A stretch of 64,000 nucleotides of DNA, taken from positions 310,001 through 374,000 of the forward strand of contig NZ_JANQAJ010000013.1 in the NCBI RefSeq assembly GCF_024707105.1. The letters run 5' to 3'. Below the pieces are notes generated by a model, which ran no database searches, was not told the DNA's origin, and saw only the letters and a list, made by a program, of their open reading frames with translations. Positions 1 through 10,766 of this stretch are shown here, piece by piece. Both the position numbers and the translations under genes were made by a program. Numbering within the stretch: position 1 is the first letter of the stretch; every line of letters begins with the position of its first letter. Source of the DNA: Devosia ginsengisoli. Lineage in GTDB: Bacteria > Pseudomonadota > Alphaproteobacteria > Rhizobiales > Devosiaceae.

Positions 1-121
1 CCCGATCAAGCCATACATCCCTGTCCTCCACCGAATCTACACCACTCCGCCAGCGCGGGGATAAGTCAGATTGACCTCGCAGCGGACATGGCGCAACTAA
101 GCGTCAAATCCTGTCAGGAGA

Positions 122-1000
122 GTGCCATGCAAGTCGATCAGCTTTCCTCCCCTCCCCCTCACCAAGGACCAGGCTTATGCCCTGGTCGATGCCGTGATGG
201 AGCGGGACGACCTGGCGCTGACTGCCTCGGCGCATGAGAATGAAGAAACCGGCGAATGGATTTTCGAGGCCACCTGCGACAGCCCGCCCGATATTGATTC
301 CTTTGTTGAACTGGCCCGGCAAGCCCTTGGCGGCACTGTGGAATTTTCGGTGGTGCCTATCGACCCTGATATCAACTGGGTGGCCAAGTCGCTGGAAGGC
401 CTGGCGCCGGTCATTGCCGGCGGCTTCTATGTCTATGGCAGCCACGAGACCGGGCAGGTTCCCGGCGGGCTGACGCCGATGAAAATCGATGCGGCACAAG
501 CCTTTGGCACGGGTCACCACGAAACCACGACCGGATGCCTCGAAGCCATCGATAAGGTGCTCAAGCGCCGCCGGCCCCGCCATATGCTCGATGTCGGCAC
601 CGGCACCGGGGTTCTCGCCATCGCTTTGGCCAAGCGCACGCGGACCGCTGTGATCGCCAGTGATATCGACCCGGTTTCGGTGACCACCACCATCGAGAAC
701 GCGGCGCAGAACGGGGTCGGCAAGCTGATCGTCGCGCTGGAGGCAACCGGGGTAAACCATTCCACCATCATCCGAAATGCGCCCTATGACCTGATCGTGG
801 CCAATATCCTCGCCGGTCCGCTGGCCGCTTTGGCCCCCGCCATCGGGCGCATCGCCGGCAAGGGAGCGACGATCATCCTGTCGGGCATTCTGGAGCATCA
901 GGCGCGCGGCGTGATCAACGCCTATGCCCGCCAGGGCATGGTGCTGAACCAGAAATTGCAGCGCAAGGACTGGACCACGCTGATCCTGGAAATGCCGTAA
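122..1000 (+). CDS. prmA: Ribosomal protein L11 methyltransferase
   Basis: Predicted SAM-dependent methyltransferase that trimethylates ribosomal protein L11 in the cytoplasm. The protein has the PrmA substrate/cofactor motif FGTGHHETT near residue 128, SAM motif I DVGTGTG at 157-163, an acidic motif II residue at D181 and the NILAGPL segment near 228. About 292 residues is normal for the family. The start is doubtful. The frame opens with GTG at 122, but an AGGAG at 116-120 is only one base away from it. An ATG at 127 has ideal spacing from that AGGAG but lies in another frame. Removing one C from the C-runs at 149-158 would join this ATG to the conserved frame and give a start MQVDQLSSPP. 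A single-base error near 155 is therefore possible. Function is certain on motifs; only the N-terminus is open. Confidence 0.9.
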   Translation: MPCKSISFPPLPLTKDQAYALVDAVMERDDLALTASAHENEETGEWIFEATCDSPPDIDSFVELARQALGGTVEFSVVPIDPDINWVAKSLEGLAPVIAGGFYVYGSHETGQVPGGLTPMKIDAAQAFGTGHHETTTGCLEAIDKVLKRRRPRHMLDVGTGTGVLAIALAKRTRTAVIASDIDPVSVTTTIENAAQNGVGKLIVALEATGVNHSTIIRNAPYDLIVANILAGPLAALAPAIGRIAGKGATIILSGILEHQARGVINAYARQGMVLNQKLQRKDWTTLILEMP

Positions 1001-1093
1001 CGCGAAGGCCGAATGCGTTAGCAGACTGTTAGCATCGACGAAGCCGACGTGTGAATCGAACAGCGGTAGAACGAGGCGGCGTCGAAGCTCAAA

Positions 1094-1185
1094 AGCCCTC
1101 ATGGTGAGCTTGTCGAACCAGGAGGGCGGGCGAGTGGAGCTATCGTGCCACGCCCTCGTGGTTCGACACGCTCACCATGAGGGCT
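1094..1185. repeat. Palindromic intergenic repeat (GCCCTCATGGTGAGC type)
   Basis: Two arms, beginning GCCCTCATGGTGAGC at 1095 and ending GCTCACCATGAGGGC at 1184, are near-perfect reverse complements. Each also carries a TCGAACCA / TGGTTCGA inner block. They enclose a short spacer. This layout is typical of dispersed palindromic elements in alphaproteobacterial intergenic regions. It lies between convergent genes and could form a hairpin in either transcript. Confidence 0.75.
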
Positions 1186-1208
1186 GCTGGGGGCCCGAAC
1201 ATATCTCA

Positions 1209-1242
1209 GAAAAGCAAAATCCCCGAAGCGGGCTCCGGGGAT
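1209..1242 (-). terminator. Intrinsic terminator of the 1274-1405 gene
   Basis: ATCCCCG (1219-1225) pairs with CGGGGAT (1236-1242). Read on the minus strand the stem is followed by a T-rich stretch (TTTTGCTTTT), and it sits about 30 bases after the stop of the small minus-strand gene. Confidence 0.7.
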
Positions 1243-1273
1243 CGACAGATCGTCAGCAATAAACTGCAGCGCC

Positions 1274-1405
1274 TTACGGGCGCTTGGTGAATGCGCCGAT
1301 CAGCTGGTGCTGCATGCGGTAGCTGACCTGGCGGCTCGATTCACGACCGCGGGCGTCAATGACGGACCCCAGGGCCTTGCGGAAATCGTTCTTGCTCTCG
1401 GTCAT
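1274..1405 (-). CDS. Small basic protein, 43 residues, unknown function
   Basis: A short frame on the minus strand reads MTESKNDFRK... and ends ...LIGAFTKRP. The ATG at 1405 is preceded by GGAG at a good distance, while an in-frame ATG at 1417 has no ribosome binding site. An intrinsic terminator follows the stop. The composition is charged, with several Arg and Lys and no signal peptide or membrane segment, so a cytoplasmic role is likely. I do not recognise the family. The ribosome binding site and terminator together support a real gene. Confidence 0.6.
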   Translation of the reverse strand: MTESKNDFRKALGSVIDARGRESSRQVSYRMQHQLIGAFTKRP

Positions 1406-1526
1406 CTCAGTCTCCATGCACTCATGACGATGGTCTGTTGCCATCGTCGTGATCCATTTAGCCTCACGCGTAAGGTTTGGTTAGGCCCTCTGGGTCAGAC
1501 CAGCCCTGCGAAACGCGCAAGTCCCG

Positions 1527-1661
1527 TTACTGCTTCGTTAATTTTTCGTTCAGCTTGCCGTAGTCGCGCTCATAGCGCGCCACATACTGGCGGGCCTGGC
1601 GCTCGCGGCCAGCGATCAATGCGTCGAAAGCCCGGCTCAGGAAATTCTTGTCGCGTTCCAT
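1527..1661 (-). CDS. Small basic protein, 44 residues, unknown function
   Basis: The minus-strand frame starts MERDKNFLSRAFDALIAGRE and ends NEKLTKQ. The ATG at 1661 has AAGGAG upstream at normal spacing. The frame stays open further upstream, but that part has no start with a ribosome binding site. The sequence is Arg- and Tyr-rich and predicted fully helical (RQARQYVARYERDY). It lies about 120 bases upstream of, and co-directional with, the other small gene at 1274-1405. Short Arg-rich helical proteins of this type are common in Hyphomicrobiales and are usually annotated only as hypothetical. Confidence 0.6.
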   Translation of the reverse strand: MERDKNFLSRAFDALIAGRERQARQYVARYERDYGKLNEKLTKQ

Positions 1662-1770
1662 CTTCGCTCTCCTTCGTTCAGAGACTAAGGTAGGTCGAAG
1701 CTGGCGATTTACTACGCCCCAAACTTCACGACAGCCATGACCGGAACGCAACCCGGCCCAAGGATACACC

Positions 1771-3594
1771 ATGACAGCCCAAAGTTTTCCGCCCGCCAAA
1801 TTCCAGAGTTTCGAGGAAAAGGCCGACAAGAAAACGGTGGCGCCCCGTCTCGCCGCCCTGCGCCAGGCGATGGCAAAGGCGGGCGTCGATGCCTTCCTGA
1901 TTCCGCGCGCCGATGCCCATCGCGGCGAGTCCGTTCCGGCCTCGGATGCCCGGCTGGCCTATATTACGGGGTTTACCGGCTCGGCCGGACTGGCGGTGGT
2001 GGGGGCGAAGAAAGCGGGTCTGTTCGTCGATAGCCGCTATACGCTCCAGGCGCCCGCCCAGACCGATACCAGTAAGGTCAAGGTGCATGAATGGCTGCTG
2101 GGCGGCATTTCGCCTGACGTGGCCAACTATGTGCCCAAAGGCGGGAGTATTGCATATGACGCATGGCTCCATACGCCTGCCGAGATCCGGGACCTGGTCG
2201 CCAAGCTGGAGGGACGGGCAAAGCTCGTGCCCGGCCCCAACCTGGTGGACGCCATCTGGGCCGACCGCCCTGCTCCGCCGGTTTCGCCGATCGAATTTCT
2301 CGGCCACAACCGCGCCGGCCAGACTGCGCCGGACAAGATCGCTGAAATCCAGCAATCCATTGCCGGTGACCAGGCCGATGCCGTGGTGCTGACCCTGCCG
2401 GAATCGATCTGCTGGCTGCTCAACATGCGCGGCCGCGACGTACCCAATACGCCCTTTGTGCTGGGCTTCGCCGTGGTGCCGAAAAAGGGCCAGCCGACGC
2501 TCTATCTCGATCCGGCCAAGATCACCGACGAGCTGAAGGCTGCATTGGCAGGCGTGGCGAAAGTGGCAAGTCGCAAGACCCTGCCCGTCGCCTTGGCGCG
2601 GCTGGGCAAGGCTGGCAAGGCAGTGATGATCGATCCTGCCACTGCCCCCGAGGCCATCGTGGCGGCGCTGAAGGAGGCCGGGGCCAGGCTGGTGGAAAAG
2701 CGCGATCCGGTGCTGCTGCCCAAATCGCGCAAGAACCAGGCCGAACTGTCCGGCATGCGCGAGGCCCATCTGCTCGATGGCGTAGCGCTGGCCAAATTCC
2801 TCGCCTGGTTCGACAGTGCCGCGCCCAAGGGCGGACTGACCGAAATCGGCATCGTCACCGCGCTCGAAGCCTTCCGTCGCGAGGAGGAAACCTGCGTCGA
2901 TGCCAGCTTCGACACCATTTCCGGCGCCGGGCCGAACGGGGCCATCGTGCATTACCGGGTGACCGGCAAGACCGACCGTGTGCTCAATCCCGGCGAACTG
3001 ATGCTGGTGGATAGCGGCGCGCAATATCTGTCGGGCACGACCGACATTACCCGCACCCTCTCGACCGGCAAGCCCAGCGACGAGGAACGCGACCGCTATA
3101 CGCGCGTGCTCAAGGGCATGATCGCCATATCCATGACGCGCTTTCCCAAGGGCACGACCGGGGCACAGATCGATGTGCTGGCACGGCAATTCCTGTGGCA
3201 GGCCGGCCTGACCTATAATCACGGCACCGGGCATGGCGTGGGCGCCTATCTCGGCGTGCATGAGGGGCCGGTGGGCATTTCCCCGCGCTACACGACGCCG
3301 TTCGAGGTGGGGAATGTGATCTCCAACGAGCCGGGCTATTACAAGGCCGGCGCCTACGGCATCCGCACCGAGAACCTGATCACCGTGGTGGAGAGCCCGG
3401 AATTCCCCGGCTATCTGGAATTCGAGACGCTGACCCTGGCGCCGATCGACAAGAGGCTGATCCGCAAGTTGCTGCTATCGGAGGCAGAGCGGGCATGGCT
3501 GGATGCGTATCACCACCGGGTGTGGAAAGAGATCGGGCCGCGGGTGAAGGGCAAGGTGAAGGACTGGCTGAAGGAGGCGACTGGGGCGCTGTGA
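1771..3594 (+). CDS. pepP: Xaa-Pro aminopeptidase (M24B family)
   Basis: Cytoplasmic metallopeptidase that removes an N-terminal residue preceding proline. At 607 residues it has the long three-domain layout of eukaryote-like aminopeptidase P: creatinase-like domain I (about 25-160), domain II (about 175-315), the pita-bread catalytic domain (about 325-545) and a C-terminal M24_C segment. The five dimetal ligands are visible: D414 and D425 in VDSGAQYLSGTTDIT, H488 in HGTGHGVG, E520 in SNEPGYY and E534 in RTENL. The start ATG has AAGGA eight bases upstream. It is a single-gene unit followed by a palindromic repeat. The short pepP of enterobacteria lacks domain II, so the symbol is by function only. 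Confidence 0.9.
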   Translation: MTAQSFPPAKFQSFEEKADKKTVAPRLAALRQAMAKAGVDAFLIPRADAHRGESVPASDARLAYITGFTGSAGLAVVGAKKAGLFVDSRYTLQAPAQTDTSKVKVHEWLLGGISPDVANYVPKGGSIAYDAWLHTPAEIRDLVAKLEGRAKLVPGPNLVDAIWADRPAPPVSPIEFLGHNRAGQTAPDKIAEIQQSIAGDQADAVVLTLPESICWLLNMRGRDVPNTPFVLGFAVVPKKGQPTLYLDPAKITDELKAALAGVAKVASRKTLPVALARLGKAGKAVMIDPATAPEAIVAALKEAGARLVEKRDPVLLPKSRKNQAELSGMREAHLLDGVALAKFLAWFDSAAPKGGLTEIGIVTALEAFRREEETCVDASFDTISGAGPNGAIVHYRVTGKTDRVLNPGELMLVDSGAQYLSGTTDITRTLSTGKPSDEERDRYTRVLKGMIAISMTRFPKGTTGAQIDVLARQFLWQAGLTYNHGTGHGVGAYLGVHEGPVGISPRYTTPFEVGNVISNEPGYYKAGAYGIRTENLITVVESPEFPGYLEFETLTLAPIDKRLIRKLLLSEAERAWLDAYHHRVWKEIGPRVKGKVKDWLKEATGAL

Positions 3595-3637
3595 GGGGCG
3601 CCTAGACTAGCTGGCTGAAATTGCGCTGGTGCTTATC

Positions 3638-3752
3638 GCCCCACCCCACCCTCGGTCCCTCCCCATCAAGGGGAGGGAGGCGCCAGCACAGAGACCAGTG
3701 TTCATCGTCTCCCTCCCCCTTGTGGGGAGGGATTAAGGGTGGGGGTGGGCCA
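3638..3752. repeat. Paired palindromic repeat, family R1 (CTCCCTCCCC...GGGGAGGGAG)
   Basis: Two arms of about 45 bases, GCCCCACCCCACCCTC... and ...AAGGGTGGGGGTGGGC, are inverted. Each contains its own CTCCC/GGGAG hairpin. The central part (GAGGCGCCAGC ... TTCATCGTCTCC) is shared with the copy at 14251-14360, so the whole unit is a dispersed element. Confidence 0.8.
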
Positions 3753-3776
3753 CCCACTCAGGAGCTAGGGCGCCCC

Positions 3777-4241
3777 TCAATACCCCGCAGCCGCCTCGGC
3801 GAAAATCTCGGTCAGCCGATATTGATTGTCCGGATTGGTTGAAACCACATCGTCGATCTTCCAGCCGCCGTCTTCCAGCACCAGCTCATAGCTCAGCGCA
3901 CGGGGCTCGCCGAAATTGCGGAAGGTCACGTCGACCGAAGCATAGTCGCCGGCAATGCCGGGAGCGCCAATGACAAGCTCCGTAATGTCGTAATCCTGCC
4001 CGTCGATATAGGGATCGAAGCTGATGGCGCCCATTTCGCCTTCGCCGGCCAGCTCGACATCGTTGTCGTAGAGCGCCTGCAGGGCTCGCGAGCGGAACTG
4101 GCTCTCGTCCTCGGAGAAGGTGTCGCTGAAATAGGGTTCGTAAAAGGCTTCGAGCAGCGCCTGCGGCGTCTCATAGGGCTGTGCGGCGGCAAGGCCGGTC
4201 AGGGCCAGGAACATTCCGGTGGCGAAAGCGGCTAGGCGCAT
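3777..4241 (-). CDS. Exported DUF3828-like protein
   Basis: A 154-residue protein with a clear signal peptide: charged start MR, hydrophobic core, and cleavage after a GLAAA-Q type site near residue 20. The mature part reads as a small alpha+beta domain with the C-terminal DGGWKIDDV strand typical of DUF3828 and NTF2-like exported proteins. A periplasmic location is inferred. It follows the 4257-5546 gene by 15 bases on the same strand, so the two are probably co-transcribed. No catalytic residues are recognised. The family call rests on the overall pattern and is moderate. Confidence 0.7.
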   Translation of the reverse strand: MRLAAFATGMFLALTGLAAAQPYETPQALLEAFYEPYFSDTFSEDESQFRSRALQALYDNDVELAGEGEMGAISFDPYIDGQDYDITELVIGAPGIAGDYASVDVTFRNFGEPRALSYELVLEDGGWKIDDVVSTNPDNQYRLTEIFAEAAAGY

Positions 4242-4256
4242 CGAGAACTCCGAGGA

Positions 4257-5546
4257 TCAGTTGAACCAGAGGGCAAAGCCCGGCCAATTGTCGCCGAAAA
4301 CGCGGTTGGCGTCGGCAAACGCATCGGCATCGGCGATGGGGCCTTCCTTGAGATAGGGCAGCGCGCCGAGGCCGGTGAACAGCATGACCAGGTCAGTCTC
4401 GGTGGCCGTCTCGAAATAGGCCTTGAGATCAAAACCCTGCTTGAAGCGCCAATGCGGCAGCAGCAATTCGCCATTGAGGATCTCGTCGAGCCTGTCGAGC
4501 GTGGCCAGCCAGGCAGCGACGGTTTCTTCTGTCACCGGCGTATCGGGCACCAGCGAGGTCTGGTGCGGGCCGGGGACCAGCTCCTTGTCATCGTCGGTCT
4601 CGGCCAGGATCAGCTCCCAGTTCTTGCGCGACAGGGCGGTGATGGACAGCAGGCGCTCGCGCACCCCCGCCAGCCGCGCCGCATCGGTGACCGGGAAATC
4701 GGCTGTGTGGATGGCCGCGATGATGTCGGCGATGAAGGTGTCGCTATCGGGGTCCATGAACAGCGTGCCGCCGCGCGAATAATCCTGCATGGGCAGATCG
4801 GCTTCGGGGAAGACCCGGTGCAGATAGGCGTCGTAGAATTGCGAGAAATCATGCGCCAGCAGCAGCTCGGCCGGGGTCGAGATAATGGTGCTGTAGCCGG
4901 CCAGCCAGATGGCATCGGCATTATCGAAGCCGATGGTCAGGTCCGGGGCCGCAGTATCGGGCTTGGTCTTGCTCTTGCCTGATGGAGGCGGGCCATCGGG
5001 CGCGGGAATATCGGTGAATTCACCGAGCGGGCCGAGCAGCGACGCCAGCGTCTCGCCTGGCTCGGCCGTGCCATTGCCGTCAAGATCGATGCGCACTTTG
5101 AGCGGATCGATGGGAATGACGAAGCCCGTGCCCATATCGGCCATTTCGAAATGGCCGCGCGCCACGTCGAGCAGGCTGGTGAATTCCTCGAGGATGTCAC
5201 GCAGGCCCTGATAGGTCAGCGGCTCCGGATCGGGATTGGCCGGGCGCGCGGGGGCATCGAGCCCCATGCCGAACAGCATGGCCATGGCCGGAGAATTGGG
5301 CGCGGTGGCGCCATGGCGGTAAAGCGCCTGGGCCGTACGCTCATAGGCGGTGACCAGATCGAGCATGCCGAGCGCAAAGCAGGCATCGGCATTGTATTCG
5401 TCGCAGCGTTGCAGGGCGAGGTCGCCGATCTCAGCCAGCGTGCCGTCATAGAGGCGCTGGGCGAGCTGGTCGCCGACTTCGCTGGCGGAGGCCGCAGCCG
5501 GCAACATCATGGCGGCCATGGCGACCGCAGAAAAACCCCTCATCAC
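4257..5546 (-). CDS. Exported protein of unknown function, 429 residues
   Basis: The N-terminus MMRGFSAVAMAAMMLPAAASA is a signal peptide, so the protein is probably periplasmic. The mature part is acidic. It contains the EF-hand-like stretch DLDGNGTAEPGE near residue 155 (D-x-D-x-N-G spacing, which may bind calcium), a Pro/Lys linker near 190 and a long helical C-terminal half. C48 and C56 could form a disulfide. I do not recognise a named domain. It is the first gene of a likely two-gene unit with the DUF3828-like gene, just downstream of ligA on the same strand. Confidence 0.7.
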   Translation of the reverse strand: MMRGFSAVAMAAMMLPAAASASEVGDQLAQRLYDGTLAEIGDLALQRCDEYNADACFALGMLDLVTAYERTAQALYRHGATAPNSPAMAMLFGMGLDAPARPANPDPEPLTYQGLRDILEEFTSLLDVARGHFEMADMGTGFVIPIDPLKVRIDLDGNGTAEPGETLASLLGPLGEFTDIPAPDGPPPSGKSKTKPDTAAPDLTIGFDNADAIWLAGYSTIISTPAELLLAHDFSQFYDAYLHRVFPEADLPMQDYSRGGTLFMDPDSDTFIADIIAAIHTADFPVTDAARLAGVRERLLSITALSRKNWELILAETDDDKELVPGPHQTSLVPDTPVTEETVAAWLATLDRLDEILNGELLLPHWRFKQGFDLKAYFETATETDLVMLFTGLGALPYLKEGPIADADAFADANRVFGDNWPGFALWFN

Positions 5547-5573
5547 ACTCTCCCTCGTGACGTCTCGGTAACG

Positions 5574-7808
<2,235 letters not shown>

Positions 7809-7829
7809 TTATTGTTTCTGGCGAAGAGG

Positions 7830-7946
7830 ATACCCCCTCCCAACCTCCCCCTGATAGGGGAGGAATCCGGCTGGCGGGTGTGGCGCGATAGTGCCACAAG
7901 CTCGATCGGCTCCTCCCCCTATCAGGGGGAGGTTGGGAGGGGGTAT
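7830..7946. repeat. Palindromic repeat, family R2 (ATACCCCCTCC...GGAGGGGGTAT)
   Basis: The outer arms ATACCCCCTCCCAACCTCCC and its reverse complement enclose two inner CCCCCTGATAGGGG-type hairpins and a central GTGCCACAAGCTCGATC block. A second copy at 46125-46241 shares the outer arms and the centre. It fills the gap between recN and ligA. Confidence 0.85.
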
Positions 7947-7949
7947 CCC

Positions 7950-9620
7950 CTACCCGACTTCGCTCAGCAATTTGCTCGCCGCCGCCCGGGCTTCATCCGT
8001 CACCTTCGCGCCGGCCAGCATGCGCGCGACTTCCTCCTGCCGCGCAGATACGTCCAGCGGCTTCACATGCGTGCGCATGAAGGCGCCTTCGCTGACGGCC
8101 TGTTTCTCGATCAGCAGGTGTCTTTGCGCCCGCGCGGCCACTTGCGGGGCGTGGGTGACGGCGAGGACCTGCACCTTGCCGGCCAGCCGGGACAGGCGGC
8201 GGCCGATGGCATCGGCCACGGCGCCACCGACGCCGGTGTCGATTTCGTCGAAGATCAGCACCGGGGCCGAGCCGCGATCGGCCAGCACCACCTTGAGGGC
8301 GAGCAGGAACCGGCTGAGCTCGCCGCCCGAGGCGACCTTGAGCAAGGGGCCGGCGGCGGTGCCGGGATTGGTCTGCACATGGAAGGCGATCTGGTCGAAG
8401 CCGGAAGCGGCAATGCGCGCCTTGTCGATCTGGTGATCGACGATGAATCGGGCCGAACCAAGCTTGAGGTCGGGCAATTCCACGCCCACCGCCTTGCCGA
8501 GGGCGGCAGCGGCCTTGGCGCGGCCGGCGCTAAGGGTTTCGGCCAGCTTGCGATAGGTTTCCAGCGCTTGGGCTTCCGCCGCCTCGAGGGCGGCCAGTCG
8601 GGTTTCCCCGCTTTGCAATGTGTCCAGATCGGCGCTGTATTTTTCCAGCACCTCGCTCAGCCCGTCGCAACTGGTCTGGTGCTTGCGGGCGGCAGCGCGC
8701 AGGGCGAAGAGACGTTCCTCGACGCTTTCCAGCTCGGCCGGGTCATAGGCCATTTCGCGCTTGAGGTCTTCGAGCGCATCGCTGGTGCGATCGAGCGCCA
8801 CCAGGGAGGCGTCGAGCGTATCGACGATGGGCTGGAACAGGGCCTGCCCGCCATCGATCTTGCGCATCAGGCGGCGCATCAGGCTGGCCAGAGCCGGCGT
8901 GGGCGCCGATGGGCCATTGAGCATCTCGTCGATTTCCACCACATCGGAGGCGGAGCGCTCGACCTGCTGCAGATGCTGACGACGCTCGGCCAGCTCTTCT
9001 TCCTCGCCCGCGACCGGCCTGAGCTTTGACAGCTCCTCCACGGCGTGGCGGGCATAGTCTTCCGCGGCCAGTGCCTGGGCCACCAGGGCCTTCTGCGCCA
9101 CCACGGCATCCTGCGCATCGCTGAGGTCCTGCCAGGCGTCGCTCACCTTGGCTGCGGCGGCATCGAGCTCACCGAAGGCGTCGAGCGCCGCGCGATGGGT
9201 GGCGACGTCGACCAGGGCCCGGTCATCATGCTGACCGTGGATTTCGACGATCTGGCTGCCGACCTTCTGCAACAGGGCGGCGGAGACCGGCTGGTCGTTG
9301 ATAAAGGCGCGGGTGCGGCCATCGGCAAACTGCACGCGGCGCAGGATGACATCCTCGTCGTCGGGAATGGCATTGTCGCGCAGGGCGGCGCGCGCCGGAT
9401 GGTCGGCGGCCAGTTGCAGCACGGCGACCACCTGCCCGCTCTCCTGCCCGCTGCGCACCAGCGAGGCATCGCCCCTGCCCCCCAGCGCCAGCGTGAGCGC
9501 GTCGAGCAGAATGGATTTGCCGGCACCGGTCTCGCCGGTGAGGACCGTCATGCCGCCATCGAGCGCCAGGTCGAGCTGGTCGATGAGGACGATGTTGCGA
9601 ACCGAAAGCGCGTTCAGCAT
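7950..9620 (-). CDS. recN: DNA repair protein RecN
   Basis: SMC-like ATPase that acts early in double-strand break repair on the nucleoid. Of 556 residues, the N-terminal half carries Walker A GETGAGKS at 29-36. The middle (about 150-370) is a long charged coiled coil split by a hinge. The C-terminal part has the ABC signature ASGGELSR followed by Walker B IFDEIDTGVGG and the HAPQVAA segment. It is downstream of bamD in the order bamD-recN-ligA that is conserved in many alphaproteobacteria, although a terminator after bamD suggests separate transcripts. Confidence 0.96.
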   Translation of the reverse strand: MLNALSVRNIVLIDQLDLALDGGMTVLTGETGAGKSILLDALTLALGGRGDASLVRSGQESGQVVAVLQLAADHPARAALRDNAIPDDEDVILRRVQFADGRTRAFINDQPVSAALLQKVGSQIVEIHGQHDDRALVDVATHRAALDAFGELDAAAAKVSDAWQDLSDAQDAVVAQKALVAQALAAEDYARHAVEELSKLRPVAGEEEELAERRQHLQQVERSASDVVEIDEMLNGPSAPTPALASLMRRLMRKIDGGQALFQPIVDTLDASLVALDRTSDALEDLKREMAYDPAELESVEERLFALRAAARKHQTSCDGLSEVLEKYSADLDTLQSGETRLAALEAAEAQALETYRKLAETLSAGRAKAAAALGKAVGVELPDLKLGSARFIVDHQIDKARIAASGFDQIAFHVQTNPGTAAGPLLKVASGGELSRFLLALKVVLADRGSAPVLIFDEIDTGVGGAVADAIGRRLSRLAGKVQVLAVTHAPQVAARAQRHLLIEKQAVSEGAFMRTHVKPLDVSARQEEVARMLAGAKVTDEARAAASKLLSEVG

Positions 9621-9682
9621 GCGCGGACTATTCCCGGACTTCGATCAACCAACGTGGATGGACATCATTTACCACCACTGCA

Positions 9683-9752
9683 TCATTCCCGCGAAGGCGG
9701 GAATCCACCTTATCCGCGGGGAAGAATGGCTTCCCGCCTTCGCGGGAATGAC
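9683..9752. repeat. Palindromic repeat, family R3 (CATTCCCGCGAAGGCGGGAA)
   Basis: TCATTCCCGCGAAGGCGGGAA and its reverse complement TTCCCGCCTTCGCGGGAATGA face each other across about 30 bases, and each arm is itself a small hairpin. This is one of the most widespread intergenic repeat types of Proteobacteria. It lies between bamD and recN. Confidence 0.8.
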
Positions 9753-9772
9753 ACAGCAGATGGAAGTCTCCC

Positions 9773-9805
9773 AAAAACGAACCGGGGCGCATATTAGCGC
9801 CCCGG
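9773..9805 (-). terminator. Intrinsic terminator after bamD
   Basis: CCGGGGCGC (9782-9790) pairs perfectly with GCGCCCCGG (9797-9805). On the minus strand the stem is followed by TTTTT. It lies about 30 bases after the bamD stop. Confidence 0.85.
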
Positions 9806-9836
9806 AACAAACTAGCAACAAATTCCTTCGGAACCG

Positions 9837-10673
9837 TTAGTTCCGCAGGCCCGCCATCCAACTACCGCTGTTCACGGCAGGGGCCAGGCCCTGCTTGGCC
9901 AGCAGGTCATAGGCCTGCTTGTACCAGGTGCTGGACGGGTAATTGTGGCCCAGCACGGCGGCGGCGGTCGCCGCCTCGTTGGTCAGGCCGAGCAGCAGGT
10001 AACCCTCGGTCAGGCGGAACAGAGCTTCCTCGACATGGGTCGAGGTCTGCCAGGTTTCCACCACGACGCGGAAGCGGTTGATGGCGGCGGTATATTGGCC
10101 ATTGCCGAGATAGTAGCGGCCGACCGACATTTCCTTGCCGGCGAGCTGGTCGAAGGCGACGAGCAGCTTTTCGCGCGCATCCTCGGCATATTCGGACCTG
10201 GGATAGTTTGAAATCACCAGATTGTAGGTCTCGATCGCATCGGCCGAGAGCTGCTGGTCTCGGGTGATATCCTTGATCTGGGCGAAGTATGAATTGCCCT
10301 TGAGATAGAGCACATAGGCCGCATCGGGCTTGTTGGCATAGAGCGCCATATAGCGGTCGGCAGCCAGGATGGCCTCGTCGAGCTTGCCGCTGCGATAATT
10401 GGCATAGACCTGCATCAACTTGGACTTTTCCACCAGCGGGTCACGCGGATGCTGGCGGTCGAGCGTTTCCAGCGACTTGATGGCCGTGGCGTAATACTGG
10501 CGATCCATATCGTCCAGCGCCTTCTGATACAGCGAGGCGGCCGGAATGATCGGCTCTTCCTTGATCTTTTGCGGACCGAACATGCTGCAGCCGGCCAGCA
10601 TTGCGGCGAGCAGGGCAACCGTGAGGAACCGGGCGGCCCGGCCGGTGAGACCACCAATAGCGTCAACTGTCAC
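9837..10673 (-). CDS. bamD: Outer membrane assembly lipoprotein BamD
   Basis: Component of the BAM complex, which inserts beta-barrel proteins into the outer membrane. The 278-residue protein starts with GTG (MTVDAIGG...). It has a lipoprotein signal ending in LLAAMLAGC with lipid-carrying C29, followed by TPR-like helical repeats (about 45-260) in the YfiO/BamD pattern (LYQKALDDM, AILAADRYM, YPRSEYAEDAREKL). It is co-directional with lpxC and recN, and followed by its own terminator. Confidence 0.93.
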   Translation of the reverse strand: MTVDAIGGLTGRAARFLTVALLAAMLAGCSMFGPQKIKEEPIIPAASLYQKALDDMDRQYYATAIKSLETLDRQHPRDPLVEKSKLMQVYANYRSGKLDEAILAADRYMALYANKPDAAYVLYLKGNSYFAQIKDITRDQQLSADAIETYNLVISNYPRSEYAEDAREKLLVAFDQLAGKEMSVGRYYLGNGQYTAAINRFRVVVETWQTSTHVEEALFRLTEGYLLLGLTNEAATAAAVLGHNYPSSTWYKQAYDLLAKQGLAPAVNSGSWMAGLRN

Positions 10674-10766
10674 GAACTGCCCCGTCCTTATAACGAAAAC
10701 CGCTTGCCTGCGGCGTAGTTAGCAAATGGATCAAAACTGTGGCGCCGCGCGCCGGTCCCATCGGGA

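Noticed and set aside
104..1102. Minus-strand open frame of 332 codons opposite prmA
   Set aside because: Shadow frame; prmA motifs are clear on the plus strand.
1307..1693. Plus-strand 128-codon frame over the two small minus-strand genes
   Set aside because: It has no ribosome binding site and shadow-like composition; the minus-strand small genes have binding sites and a terminator.
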